A DNA stretch of 64,000 nucleotides. It comes from Planococcus antarcticus DSM 14505 (GTDB lineage Bacteria; Bacillota; Bacilli; Bacillales_A; Planococcaceae). Location: positions 3,662,501 through 3,726,500 of the forward strand of contig NZ_CP016534.2 of the NCBI RefSeq assembly GCF_001687565.2. Direction: 5' to 3'. The notes under the pieces were generated by a model. It did no database searches, was not told the DNA's origin, and saw nothing but the letters and a program-made list of their open reading frames with translations. This document shows, piece after piece, positions 56,537 through 64,000 of this stretch. The translations under genes were made by a program, and so were the position numbers. The number at the start of each line of letters is the position of its first letter. Positions within the stretch are counted from its first letter, which is position 1.

Positions 56537-57454
56537 TTAAAGTGTGTTTTTTGAAAGTATATCTATTTCCCCGAGGTACGTTTTTTTTAAAAGTTTTTCA
56601 ATTTTCAATAGAGTTTCTTTACCTTGATCATCAGTCACTGGTTTCTCCCAATAAGCATCGGTATAGTATTTGCTGACGTCATAGCTATACTCAATTTCCT
56701 CTGTCAATTGCCTCATTTTTTTTATTGACTCGTTCATCGCAATATTTTGTGGCAAGTCTCCTTCAACCTTTTCCAACGCTAACAAGAATTTACTCAGCTC
56801 ATTTACTATTTGATCGACAAGAGTCTCTCGACTTTCTTTTAATAGTTCAGGAAATGCACAATGGGCTAATATCTGACCAATTTCGGACTCCATCTCTGCA
56901 TCCAGTACCCGAGACTTTATAATTGCGGCTTTTACTTCCATAACATTTTTATGAGAATCCTTAACATTCATTTTCCCTTCAAAGGTTTGATCTAGTATCT
57001 CCTTATTAATTTCTTTGGTCCAATCTGTATGCTTTAGTGATCCTAAGCATTTATAAGCCTCCAACAACCAATCTCGATTATGCTTAAGTACTTTTTCCGA
57101 TGGAATTATGTATTTATCGTTATACTTTTCTATTGTTTTGATCATAGAGTTATATCTCTTACGACGGTTAGAACTCAACATGATTATTAATATAGTCATT
57201 TCTTCTATACTCCAGTAATCATCCATAGTCTTTGGGAGTTTCCCTTTATATCTTTCAATCCTTTCAAAATTCTGAAGATATGTTTTTGCCTCACTCGTCT
57301 GATTACCATTAGTCTTAAAAATATTGAGAACAGTTGAAAGTAACCCCAAGCTCTGTTTTAAATGAGCGTTGGACAAATCGATTACATTACCGGTCTCTTT
57401 TATATCTTTTAAGTAGCAATTAAAAAGTGTGTGTGTTGAATACGTTTTTTCCAT
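56537..57454 (-). CDS. Hypothetical alpha-helical protein beside IS copy 2
   Basis: A 305-residue protein, almost entirely helical and polar, with no membrane segment and no motif that I recognise. AAGGGGGTAAG precedes the ATG. It has its own terminator at 56484. The upstream 95 bp are followed by IS copy 2, so its original promoter region may have been disrupted. It is the last gene of the bracketed region. Confidence 0.6.
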   Translation of the reverse strand: MEKTYSTHTLFNCYLKDIKETGNVIDLSNAHLKQSLGLLSTVLNIFKTNGNQTSEAKTYLQNFERIERYKGKLPKTMDDYWSIEEMTILIIMLSSNRRKRYNSMIKTIEKYNDKYIIPSEKVLKHNRDWLLEAYKCLGSLKHTDWTKEINKEILDQTFEGKMNVKDSHKNVMEVKAAIIKSRVLDAEMESEIGQILAHCAFPELLKESRETLVDQIVNELSKFLLALEKVEGDLPQNIAMNESIKKMRQLTEEIEYSYDVSKYYTDAYWEKPVTDDQGKETLLKIEKLLKKTYLGEIDILSKNTL

Positions 57455-57647
57455 TTCACTTACCCCCTTGGCAAAAAAAATAAATTAGTATTTTTCTTAC
57501 CGCATTTACTAATTTCATTATATAGGAAGGAAGTAGAATATGGAGGAGTGTATATGGTAACTTAAAACTGAGCCACCAAAGCAATTGAAAACTGAGCCAC
57601 TTCTGTAGGAAAATAAACCCTAGCATGATTGTTAGGGGGAAACAGGA

Positions 57648-59204
57648 GTGATTACATTGAACAAGAAGCAACAGGTGATTCAGCTGCATCTTCAAGATGT
57701 CAGCCAAAGACAAATATCCACTGAAGTGAAGGTCTCCAGAAACACCGTTTCAAAATACATCGAAGCTTTTGAGAAGAGCAAGGCAACCGATGTCCGTAAC
57801 CTGCCGGTTACAGAGGATATCTTATCGGCTCCCTCCTACAAGAAAAGGGATGGGGTAAAACGCAAAATGACAGAGGAGATTATAGACAGGCTCAGAGGAT
57901 TCATTCAAGACAATGAATGGAAACGCAAAAACAACATGAGCAAGCAACAAATGAAAAAGATTGATATGTATGAAAAACTGCAAGAAGAAGGATATGACAT
58001 CGGCTATACGACGGTTCGGAATTTCGTCAATATCGAGGAGATGCGAGCGAAAGAGGTTTTTATTCGGCAACGCTATTCAGCAGCTTGGGAAGTAGAATTT
58101 GATTGGGGAGAAGTAAAACTAGTAATTGATGGGAAACAGAAATCCTATTCCTTAGCGGTTTTCACCTTGGCTTACAGCAATTACCGATTTGCGCTGCTTT
58201 ATGAATCCGAGACGATGATCTGTGTGCAGGATGCCCATACCAAGCTGATTGACCACTTAGGTTTCGTCCCATCTGTTTTCACTTACGACAATATGCGAAC
58301 CGTGGTGAAATCGTTTGTCGGAACAGACCGGAAGATCACGGATGGAATGATCAACCTCTCCAATTATTACGGATTCCGGATACGGCTCTGCGAGCCAAGA
58401 AAAGGAAACCAGAAAGGACACGTAGAACGGAGTGTCGAGGTTGTCCGCAGAAAAGCATTTTCATATGATATTGCGTTCGCTTCCCTGGAAGACGCCCGGA
58501 AACGTCTAAGCCAAACGATTCAATCGCTCAATAAACGAATCCACCACGAAAAGAAGATCGCTCATGTGGAATTGAAAGAGCAAGAAAAAGCAACAGCTAC
58601 TCAAGAGTCGCTCCCTCTGCCATTCGATGTTTCGGAAGTCTTGGAATGTCGGGTAGATAAATACAGCACCGTCATGATTAAACAAAATCGGTACTCCGTA
58701 CCCGAGGGCAATGTAGGCGCATGGATCCGTGCCAAGGTCAGCGCAGATGCAGTCCGGCTCTTTATTAAAGGCGAACTCGTTGCAGAACATCGGAGAAATT
58801 GGGGTGTCCATCAATGGGAAATGAATCTCTATCACTACATAAAAACCTTCACAAAGAAAAAAGGCGCTTTAGCTCAAAGTGAATGTTTGAGCCAAGCACC
58901 AAATCAAATTAAAAAACTCTTCGAAAACCATTATATCGGAAAAGAGAGAGATTTTCTAGAGCTACTCCTCTATGTACGAGAGAAAAATCAGTTGGATAAC
59001 GTGATGACCGCTGCACGACAGATTGAGATAAAAGGTCTCGGTGAAATTACGACCGAAAAGCTAATTTTTCTGAGCGAACAAACAGATTTAGTACCTACGG
59101 TACCTCTACAAAAAGATGAGACAGTCGAACAGGCGCTTCAAAACATCCAAGCCTTTTCAGCGATGTTCAAACAAGTCGATGAAGGAGTGCTTGAACATGG
59201 ATAA
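57648..59204 (+). CDS. istA: IS21-family transposase IstA (copy 2)
   Basis: A 518-residue DDE transposase with the same product sequence as the gene at 34269, including the three acidic residues in EVEFDWGEV, FTYDNMRTV and HVERSVEV. It is coupled to istB by an 8-bp overlap. Intact, so both copies can supply transposase. Confidence 0.96.
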   Translation: MITLNKKQQVIQLHLQDVSQRQISTEVKVSRNTVSKYIEAFEKSKATDVRNLPVTEDILSAPSYKKRDGVKRKMTEEIIDRLRGFIQDNEWKRKNNMSKQQMKKIDMYEKLQEEGYDIGYTTVRNFVNIEEMRAKEVFIRQRYSAAWEVEFDWGEVKLVIDGKQKSYSLAVFTLAYSNYRFALLYESETMICVQDAHTKLIDHLGFVPSVFTYDNMRTVVKSFVGTDRKITDGMINLSNYYGFRIRLCEPRKGNQKGHVERSVEVVRRKAFSYDIAFASLEDARKRLSQTIQSLNKRIHHEKKIAHVELKEQEKATATQESLPLPFDVSEVLECRVDKYSTVMIKQNRYSVPEGNVGAWIRAKVSADAVRLFIKGELVAEHRRNWGVHQWEMNLYHYIKTFTKKKGALAQSECLSQAPNQIKKLFENHYIGKERDFLELLLYVREKNQLDNVMTAARQIEIKGLGEITTEKLIFLSEQTDLVPTVPLQKDETVEQALQNIQAFSAMFKQVDEGVLEHG

Positions 59205-59949
59205 AAAGCAACAAGTCATTGATATGTGCAAAGAATTACGACTCCCGGGGATCCGTGAGTTGGTTGAAGAAGATGAAGGATTTGAAGAAACGACAGCTGC
59301 AATCGAGCTGTTATATACAGTATTAACAAAAGAAAAGAAAGACCGTTGGATCCGATCGAAATCAACACGGATCCGCCGTGCCAACTTTCCGGAGAAGAAA
59401 CTGCTTGAGGAGATTGAGATCCAAGCGCTGCCCACAGATGCGCAACAAAAACTGCCCAACTTACAGACGCTTGATTTCATTAAAGCTGGGCAGAATGTGA
59501 TTCTGACCGGTTCCCCTGGCACCGGCAAGAGCCACTTGGCTATCGGCTTAGGAGTAGAAGCCTGTTTGGCTGGTTACAAGGTATATTTTGCGAGTGTCTC
59601 TTCCTTGATCAATCAATTGAAAGAAAGTAGGTCCGAACGGACCTTGCGCTCTTTCGAATTGCGCTTTGAGAAGTACGACCTTGTCATCATTGACGAATTG
59701 GGCTACATTTCCTTCGATAAAGAAGGCGCTGAATTACTCTTTACGCATTTATCTTTGCGTGCAGGGCGATCCTCGACCATTATCACAAGTAATCTATCGT
59801 TTGCGAAATGGGAGGAAGTGTTTCATGACCCCATTTTGACTGCAGCATTGACGGATCGGCTGACGCACAAATCACATGTGGTGAATATGGTAGGTCCTTC
59901 TTATCGAATGAGAGAAACGAAAAAATGGCTCGAAAACAACCATTCATAA
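59197..59949 (+). CDS. istB: IS21-family helper ATPase IstB (copy 2)
   Basis: A 250-residue AAA+ protein with the same product sequence as the copy at 35818 (Walker A GSPGTGKS, Walker B LVIIDELGY). The start overlaps the istA stop codon. Confidence 0.96.
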   Translation: MDKKQQVIDMCKELRLPGIRELVEEDEGFEETTAAIELLYTVLTKEKKDRWIRSKSTRIRRANFPEKKLLEEIEIQALPTDAQQKLPNLQTLDFIKAGQNVILTGSPGTGKSHLAIGLGVEACLAGYKVYFASVSSLINQLKESRSERTLRSFELRFEKYDLVIIDELGYISFDKEGAELLFTHLSLRAGRSSTIITSNLSFAKWEEVFHDPILTAALTDRLTHKSHVVNMVGPSYRMRETKKWLENNHS

Positions 59950-60034
59950 GTGGCTCAAAATTAAATTGCGTTGTGGCTCAATTTTCATTTGCGAAATACA
60001 GAGGAGATCATTAGTCCTTTGCACTAACACAAGA

Positions 60035-60075
60035 AACAAACGGATGCCTAAATCATAATCGATTCAAAGCATCCG
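60035..60075 (-). terminator. Terminator after the DUF960 gene
   Basis: CGGATGC (60041-60047) / GCATCCG (60069-60075) with inner AATC/GATT pairing. The minus strand continues TTTGTTTC. Sequence is very like the hairpin at 60437-60481. Confidence 0.68.
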
Positions 60076-60090
60076 ACTTCCTTCTCTTTG

Positions 60091-60396
60091 TTAGTAATCT
60101 TCAGGGAACAACATCATTTGGTTTTCACCATTGTCAATGCACCAAATAGTTCTGTCTATCGGGTCCACATCTTCAAGCGGTATTATCCAAAAACTTTCTC
60201 TTTTCGGTACTTCTTGTCGATGAATGATTGCCTGCTTCTTATTATTTGCTGAAAGCTCAAATACCTGTATGTAATCCAGTTCAACTCCTTTTACTCTTTG
60301 TTCATTGATCAAACTCCACAGATGAAGAGCAATTTCTAGGGGTACTTCTTCGGCAATTGCACGAGTCATGTAACGTTCAGCATTATAATCAAACAT
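60091..60396 (-). CDS. DUF960 family protein
   Basis: A 101-residue small soluble protein that I recognise as DUF960, frequent on plasmids and integrative elements of Firmicutes and without known role. It starts MFDYNAERYMTRAIAEEVP and contains WIIPLEDVDPIDRTIWCID. AGAAAGGAAGG precedes the ATG. Its position beside a tyrosine recombinase and RadC fits a mobile-element setting. Confidence 0.78.
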   Translation of the reverse strand: MFDYNAERYMTRAIAEEVPLEIALHLWSLINEQRVKGVELDYIQVFELSANNKKQAIIHRQEVPKRESFWIIPLEDVDPIDRTIWCIDNGENQMMLFPEDY

Positions 60397-60436
60397 GGTG
60401 AACCTTCCTTTCTGCTTGGTCTTCTATTGGTTAGAC

Positions 60437-60481
60437 AAAATTAATGGATGCAAGGAATCATAGGCGATTCACCGCATCCAT
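60437..60481 (-). terminator. Terminator overlapping the end of the tyrosine recombinase gene
   Basis: ATGGATGC (60444-60451) / GCATCCAT (60474-60481) with inner GAATC/GATTC (60455-60459 and 60466-60470). TTAATTTTG follows on the minus strand. The recombinase stop codon (60458-60460) is in the stem-loop. Confidence 0.65.
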
Positions 60482-61345
60482 CTTTTCTTCTCTTGATGTT
60501 TGAATATAATACTTTGCAGTCATATTGACTGATCCATGTCCTGCAAGTCGGCTAACCGTCGTAAGGTCTACGCCTTTTTGAATCAACCTGGTGCAGAATG
60601 TATGTCTGAACAAATGCGGGTGTAACTTTAATTTCAGCTCCTCCGAGATCTTCGCCAACCAATGACGAACAGCATCCCGATGTAACTTTCCCCCTCGTTG
60701 ACTCACCAGTAAATAGTCACTATGGTTGAAAACAGACTTAGAACGTTCTTTCTTGATATACAGTCTCACTAATTGCAGCACATCTGAACGAAGCCCTATC
60801 TCTCTTCGTTTTCCACCTTTCCCGACCACTACGATATGACTTGTTAGAAAATCAATACTTGAAAGTCTTAATTCGACGAGTTCGGTCACACGCACGCCTG
60901 TGTAAAGTAATAGGTACACGATTAGTTTATTTCGGATCGATACTCTTTCATTCGTATTCACATAGAAAAGCAACCTTTCTACTTCTTCATCCAATAAAAC
61001 AGTAACAACATCTTCACTTCCAACAGCGGTTCCAATCCGATCTTTCTTCATATGAATATATCTTTCCGTTACTAGACCTTTGAGTAATAGGAAATCATTG
61101 AATACCTTTAGACTGTTAACCTTCTTGTTAATAGTGGCCACAGCGTAGCCACTTCGAACAAGTCTATCGATGTAGACAAGAAAGATTGAACGGTTAAAGT
61201 ACTTGTCCTTTCCAATTTGTTGTGTCAAGAATGCTTGAAATCCATTTACATCTGTTGTATACGACTGGATAGTTTTGTCTGCTTTACCTTCCGCAAATAG
61301 CCACTCTGCAAATGCTTTGGTGTCCACTGCTCTTTCATCCCCCAT
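60458..61345 (-). CDS. Tyrosine recombinase (XerC/TnpI-like)
   Basis: A 295-residue phage-integrase-family recombinase. The SAM-like core-binding domain is at about 8-100. In the catalytic domain Arg152 lies in TGVRVTEL, a Lys in VGKGGKRREI, His244 and Arg247 in HPHLFRHTF, His270 in LAGHGSV, and the nucleophile Tyr279 or 280 in KYYIQTS. All residues are present. The size and lack of an arm-binding domain fit resolvase-type enzymes (XerC, TnpI) rather than phage integrases. An array of site-like repeats lies right upstream (61430-61578). The start is ATG 61345 or GTG 61327; both have only moderate ribosome sites. Confidence 0.9.
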   Translation of the reverse strand: MGDERAVDTKAFAEWLFAEGKADKTIQSYTTDVNGFQAFLTQQIGKDKYFNRSIFLVYIDRLVRSGYAVATINKKVNSLKVFNDFLLLKGLVTERYIHMKKDRIGTAVGSEDVVTVLLDEEVERLLFYVNTNERVSIRNKLIVYLLLYTGVRVTELVELRLSSIDFLTSHIVVVGKGGKRREIGLRSDVLQLVRLYIKKERSKSVFNHSDYLLVSQRGGKLHRDAVRHWLAKISEELKLKLHPHLFRHTFCTRLIQKGVDLTTVSRLAGHGSVNMTAKYYIQTSREEKMDAVNRL

Positions 61346-61429
61346 TCTTCACTGATATTTGTTTCATGTGGAACATAGAGTGAATCCAAAATAAAAAGCC
61401 TACTTCTTTCTAAGTAGACCAAACACTTC

Positions 61430-61578
61430 AACTCACGTCAGTCCTATAATACTGTCGTGAGTTTTCGTATGACTAAAACCTGAGGTTTCCTTTGTTTCTA
61501 TCAATCCTGTCTGATAGCAGTTCAGTCAAATAGTATTGTCGTGAGATTCCGGAGTTGTTGCAGAAGTTTTGTCGCGAG
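61430..61578. promoter_or_regulatory. Resolution-site-like array: inverted core plus two direct repeats
   Basis: The core AACTCACGTCAG (61430-61441) and CTGTCGTGAGTT (61452-61463) are 12-bp inverted arms with one mismatch and a 10-bp spacer TCCTATAATA. Two more copies of the motif follow in direct orientation: ATTGTCGTGAGATT (61535-61548) and TTTGTCGCGAGATT (61568-61581). The arrangement recalls the TnpI internal resolution site (IR1-IR2 core with DR1-DR2), which also lies upstream of its recombinase gene. Confidence 0.65.
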
Positions 61579-61580
61579 AT

Positions 61581-61904
61581 TTACTCAATGAGAGACAATA
61601 CCTTCCGTAGGACCACTTCATCATTTTTTGTGATTACTTGCAGGCACCAATCCGAAGAATGCGGATAATACGACACTGCCCCTACCCACAAGTTTTCCTG
61701 TGGATCTTCGACAATCATGGTTTCGTAGATCAAAGATGCCGGAGTTTCCTCAAAGAGTTCTGTTGGAACAAACGAGGGTGCAACTTCATCGATGCCCAGT
61801 TCCATGGCTTCATAGCCAATATCGCTGGACTGTACACTCAAGGCAAATTGTTCCTTCAGCGTCGTGACGAACCACTCCATCTCTCTCGTGTCAGAGAGTT
61901 TCAT
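61581..61904 (-). CDS. Hypothetical 107-aa protein coupled to radC
   Basis: A small acidic soluble protein (MKLSDTREMEWFVTTLKEQF at the start) with no recognised motif. Its ATG shares a base with the stop codon of the RadC-like gene (TAATG), so translation is coupled. Its last codons and stop reach the outer direct repeat of the recombinase-site array. Function unknown. Confidence 0.6.
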   Translation of the reverse strand: MKLSDTREMEWFVTTLKEQFALSVQSSDIGYEAMELGIDEVAPSFVPTELFEETPASLIYETMIVEDPQENLWVGAVSYYPHSSDWCLQVITKNDEVVLRKVLSLIE

Positions 61905-62407
61905 TACAGGTATCCCTTCTCGTTGAAGGACAAATACGAATCTGTCCCTACAATGATGTGATCTAATAACTCAATCCCAATGATTTCCCCAGCTTCTTTC
62001 AGTCTTTTCGTGACTTTATGATCTTCATCTGACGGTGTTGGATTCCCAGATGGATGATTATGTCCCACTATAATTGAAGCTGCATTTGATAGAATAGCTG
62101 ACTTCATAACTTCTCTCGGATGTACGATACAAGCGTTCAGACTTCCTACATGACACACATGAATGGATACTGGTTGGTTTTTAATATCTAAGGCAGCTAC
62201 AATAAAATACTCTCGATCCTTATCTTCTAGAAAATGCTTGAGTAAGTTGTAACCGTCTTTTGGAGATTTTACCGATCTTTCTTTGTACAATAGGCTTGAT
62301 TCTTTTACTAGTTTTACAGATACGATATTAAATCTCTTAGCGGCCTGATCTTTACTACTTTCTTTTTGGCTTGTTGATAGTTTCTTTTCTTTACTTAAGC
62401 TCATCAT
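61904..62407 (-). CDS. RadC-family JAB/MPN domain protein
   Basis: A 167-residue RadC-like protein with the JAB metalloprotease-type zinc motif IIVGHNHPSGNPTPSDED (HxH, then S and D), and a Glu-bearing strand upstream. RadC proteins are common on mobile elements and their role is disputed; no DNA-repair function has been confirmed. They lack the helix-hairpin-helix part in short versions such as this. I use the ATG at 62407 with GGAGGA upstream; the extra codons up to 62473 overlap a terminator stem. Confidence 0.88.
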   Translation of the reverse strand: MMSLSKEKKLSTSQKESSKDQAAKRFNIVSVKLVKESSLLYKERSVKSPKDGYNLLKHFLEDKDREYFIVAALDIKNQPVSIHVCHVGSLNACIVHPREVMKSAILSNAASIIVGHNHPSGNPTPSDEDHKVTKRLKEAGEIIGIELLDHIIVGTDSYLSFNEKGYL

Positions 62408-62423
62408 AGACTCCTCCTTAAAT

Positions 62424-62464
62424 TGAAAAGGGCTTAACCTCCATTGGAGGTTAAGCCCTTTTAT
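62424..62464. terminator. Strong hairpin terminator between the nuclease pair and radC
   Basis: Perfect 18-bp inverted repeat AAAAGGGCTTAACCTCCA (62426-62443) / TGGAGGTTAAGCCCTTTT (62445-62462). It ends in T on both sides, so it can act in either direction. It separates the right-hand gene pair from radC. Confidence 0.85.
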
Positions 62465-62550
62465 ATTATTCATCTTTATAATATATATATCATTTTCTTA
62501 TCGATACAGTTCTCTAAAGCATCTCTATACAACTATTAATGAAGAAGACT

Positions 62551-63108
62551 TTATAGAGTCAACTGGTACATTTTTTCAAGCATTTTAGATGTATCACTGT
62601 TTGTTTTAATTGAGGTTAATGGAGCAATGTGAAATTGAAGAGTATCGGTACAGTCGCTAAAAGGTTCACATGCATACTGCTCCTCGCTACTGGTATTAAA
62701 TTTTATGTCTCTCTCAAAAATAGCATATTTCGTAAACCAAGGCTTGAATCTACTCCGAATATTTTCAGTAGGAGTTTCTAGGCTGAAAAGACCCGTTGCT
62801 ATAGTTGGTTGAAGATTTTGATGTGAAGGATGAGTGAACTGAATGTTGATTACATATAGATGATCAACTGTTCCGTTTGCCAGTTGACTCTTTAGTGCAT
62901 ATGGACGAGCTATGTACTGGGGAACGAGTGTTGAAAAGCTATCTGCTGATTGCAGAATACTTTTGCTGGATTCAGTAGCAAGTCCATTGCCCAGAATTGG
63001 AGTATAGTTTTTTTCTGCAAGCAAAGCATCCGCATCTTTCAAAAGTTTGATTGAATTGTCTACTACTTTTCTAACATTTTGGAATGACTGAAATACGGTA
63101 TCGCTCAT
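62551..63108 (-). CDS. Unknown protein coupled to the PD-(D/E)XK protein
   Basis: A 185-residue soluble protein. The N-terminus is helical (FQNVRKVVDNSIKLLKDADA), followed by a mixed alpha/beta region with aromatic and polar residues. No motif recognised. Its ATG overlaps the stop codon of the upstream nuclease-like gene (ATGA), so the two are made together and probably act together. It could be an inhibitor, sensor or subunit of that protein; this is inference. Confidence 0.65.
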   Translation of the reverse strand: MSDTVFQSFQNVRKVVDNSIKLLKDADALLAEKNYTPILGNGLATESSKSILQSADSFSTLVPQYIARPYALKSQLANGTVDHLYVINIQFTHPSHQNLQPTIATGLFSLETPTENIRSRFKPWFTKYAIFERDIKFNTSSEEQYACEPFSDCTDTLQFHIAPLTSIKTNSDTSKMLEKMYQLTL

Positions 63109-63893
63109 CGTTTGCTCGACTCCTTATCGTTATATTCCCAACTAGTGGCAGCAAGTTCTTCCTTGGGCCACATCAGTTCTGCATTTGAAGAATAAAAACC
63201 TTCAAAAGGCAAAATTTCTGGTAATATTCCCCATCCATGAAATCGGGTGAGGTTTTTCCGGTCACATACTTCTTGAATTTGAGATAGGATGATTTCGTCT
63301 TGTTCGGTTTTAGGTTCCATACATGCAACCTCGTAAAAACTTGCCCAGGTAAGCCAGTAAACATTGTTATTCCTAGCTTTAGAATGTTTAACTCCTAATA
63401 GCATGTCTTCCTCGGGCATTATCGTATCGTTTGTTAAGTAGATCAACTGCCTAGATACGATATCCGTCTCATCTATTGAGAGCTTCTTCGATGTATCCGA
63501 GTCGTTCAGATCTTCAAGTTCTCGAGAAAGCTGATCTCGTTGCCAGGTTTTTCTATCTTCAAAATCTACGGTTTCATCTTCTTCACTGGATTTAGGCGAT
63601 GTGTATTTTGCCTCGACACCAACGATATGGAATCCCGCGTCTTCATCGATTAAAACCAATACGACATCCGGCTCGCATTGCTTGAGTGAAGGCCAGAATT
63701 TGTATTGAACCCTTTTAATTGGCTTATGGAAAGTGAGCAAATTTCCGTCCAAATCTACACTTTTGCATAGCGCTTGGATCATATATAGGGGATCAGAAAG
63801 GTACTGGAATCCCCCAATTATGGAGCTCGTGACCACGTCCTCACTGTTCCACACAGTTGAAGGGAGCTTCCCATGAATAATGGACTGTAACAT
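63105..63893 (-). CDS. PD-(D/E)XK nuclease-like protein
   Basis: A 262-residue protein with a clear restriction-endonuclease-type motif: E74-P-D76 in CEPDVVLVLIDE, then a strand ending E94-A-K96 in IVGVEAKYTSP. This is the usual (E)PD ... ExK spacing of about 18 residues. The rest is alpha/beta with WLTWASFYEVA downstream. It may cut DNA or have another phosphodiester target. AAAGGGGGAG precedes the ATG at 63893. It forms a two-gene unit with the 185-aa protein downstream (4-bp overlap), followed by a strong terminator. A small defence or conflict module is plausible, not shown. Confidence 0.72.
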   Translation of the reverse strand: MLQSIIHGKLPSTVWNSEDVVTSSIIGGFQYLSDPLYMIQALCKSVDLDGNLLTFHKPIKRVQYKFWPSLKQCEPDVVLVLIDEDAGFHIVGVEAKYTSPKSSEEDETVDFEDRKTWQRDQLSRELEDLNDSDTSKKLSIDETDIVSRQLIYLTNDTIMPEEDMLLGVKHSKARNNNVYWLTWASFYEVACMEPKTEQDEIILSQIQEVCDRKNLTRFHGWGILPEILPFEGFYSSNAELMWPKEELAATSWEYNDKESSKR

Positions 63894-64000
63894 GCCGTTC
63901 TCCCCCTTTATATTTTGTAACTTTCAATAGCTTGATCCAACTAGGTATATAAAGGAGATGGTTGAAATGCATAGCATCAAAATACACTGATAAAATTTTG

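Larger units (their letters stand above)
57549..60000 (+). mobile_element. IS21-family insertion sequence, copy 2
   Basis: 2452 bp, apparently identical to 34170-36621, same orientation. The target duplication is GAGGAG (57543-57548 and 60001-60006). This differs from that of copy 1, so each copy inserted as a unit rather than the 20.9-kb segment moving as one composite transposon. Confidence 0.95.

Noticed and set aside
34170..60000. Whole 20.9-kb segment as a composite transposon
   Set aside because: Each IS has its own target duplication (CTATT and GAGGAG), which points to separate single insertions.
61430..61578. CRISPR-like array from the GTCGTGAG repeats
   Set aside because: Repeats are only about 14 bp, unevenly spaced (about 84 and 33 bp), partly inverted, and no cas genes are present.

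Overview
The window reads as a Firmicutes (Bacillales) chromosome, most likely Planococcaceae such as Planococcus or a close relative. This is an inference from gene content and style: a GlcT/PtsG glucose module with a GlcT-type RNA antiterminator target, an S-box upstream of mmuM, an Mqo, a DUF4317 protein, strong AGGAGG-type ribosome binding sites and U-tract terminators. No rRNA, tRNA or CRISPR array was seen.

Positions 1-33460 are mostly ordinary chromosome: ilvE (cut by the left edge), a CoA-type NUDIX hydrolase, a SWIM-SNF2 helicase, mnmH, a YeeE/YedE sulfur transporter, a CDF transporter broken by two compensating frameshifts, a Cof-type HAD phosphatase, glcT-RAT-ptsG, an EEP-family phosphatase/nuclease, an ECF S component, an O-methyltransferase, mqo, an mtlD remnant, an RlaP-type nucleotidyltransferase, an internally deleted mmuM behind a degenerate SAM-I riboswitch, a SolA/MSOX oxidase, katG with a PerR-like box, a diguanylate cyclase, a TerD-family protein, and a run of small metabolic genes. 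The 5' part of an NAD(P)-binding gene is duplicated in this run.

From about 33460 the sequence becomes accessory. Two apparently identical 2452-bp IS21-family elements, in the same orientation and each with its own target duplication, bracket about 20.9 kb. Between them lie two very large STAND/NACHT P-loop NTPases (1462 aa, and 1388 aa with a C-terminal PD-(D/E)XK-like domain), a small tail-anchored protein, a HEPN/RES-type protein, two lipoproteins sharing a duplicated N-terminal half, several very small hydrophobic or acidic ORFs, a large serine recombinase, a P4-type primase/helicase and three proteins of unknown function. This looks like a defence-type cargo joined to the replication and integration module of an integrative element.

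To the right of the second IS (60001-64000) is a second mobile-type module. It holds a DUF960 protein, a tyrosine recombinase with an upstream array of recombinase-site-like repeats (an inverted pair plus two direct copies), a RadC/JAB protein overlapping a small ORF, and a translationally coupled pair made of a PD-(D/E)XK-type nuclease and an unknown protein.

The best candidates for undescribed biology are the NACHT-nuclease protein, the 1462-aa NTPase with its membrane neighbour, the nuclease/unknown pair at the right edge, and the resolution-site-like array. Functions given for these rest on motifs read by eye. No database search was possible.
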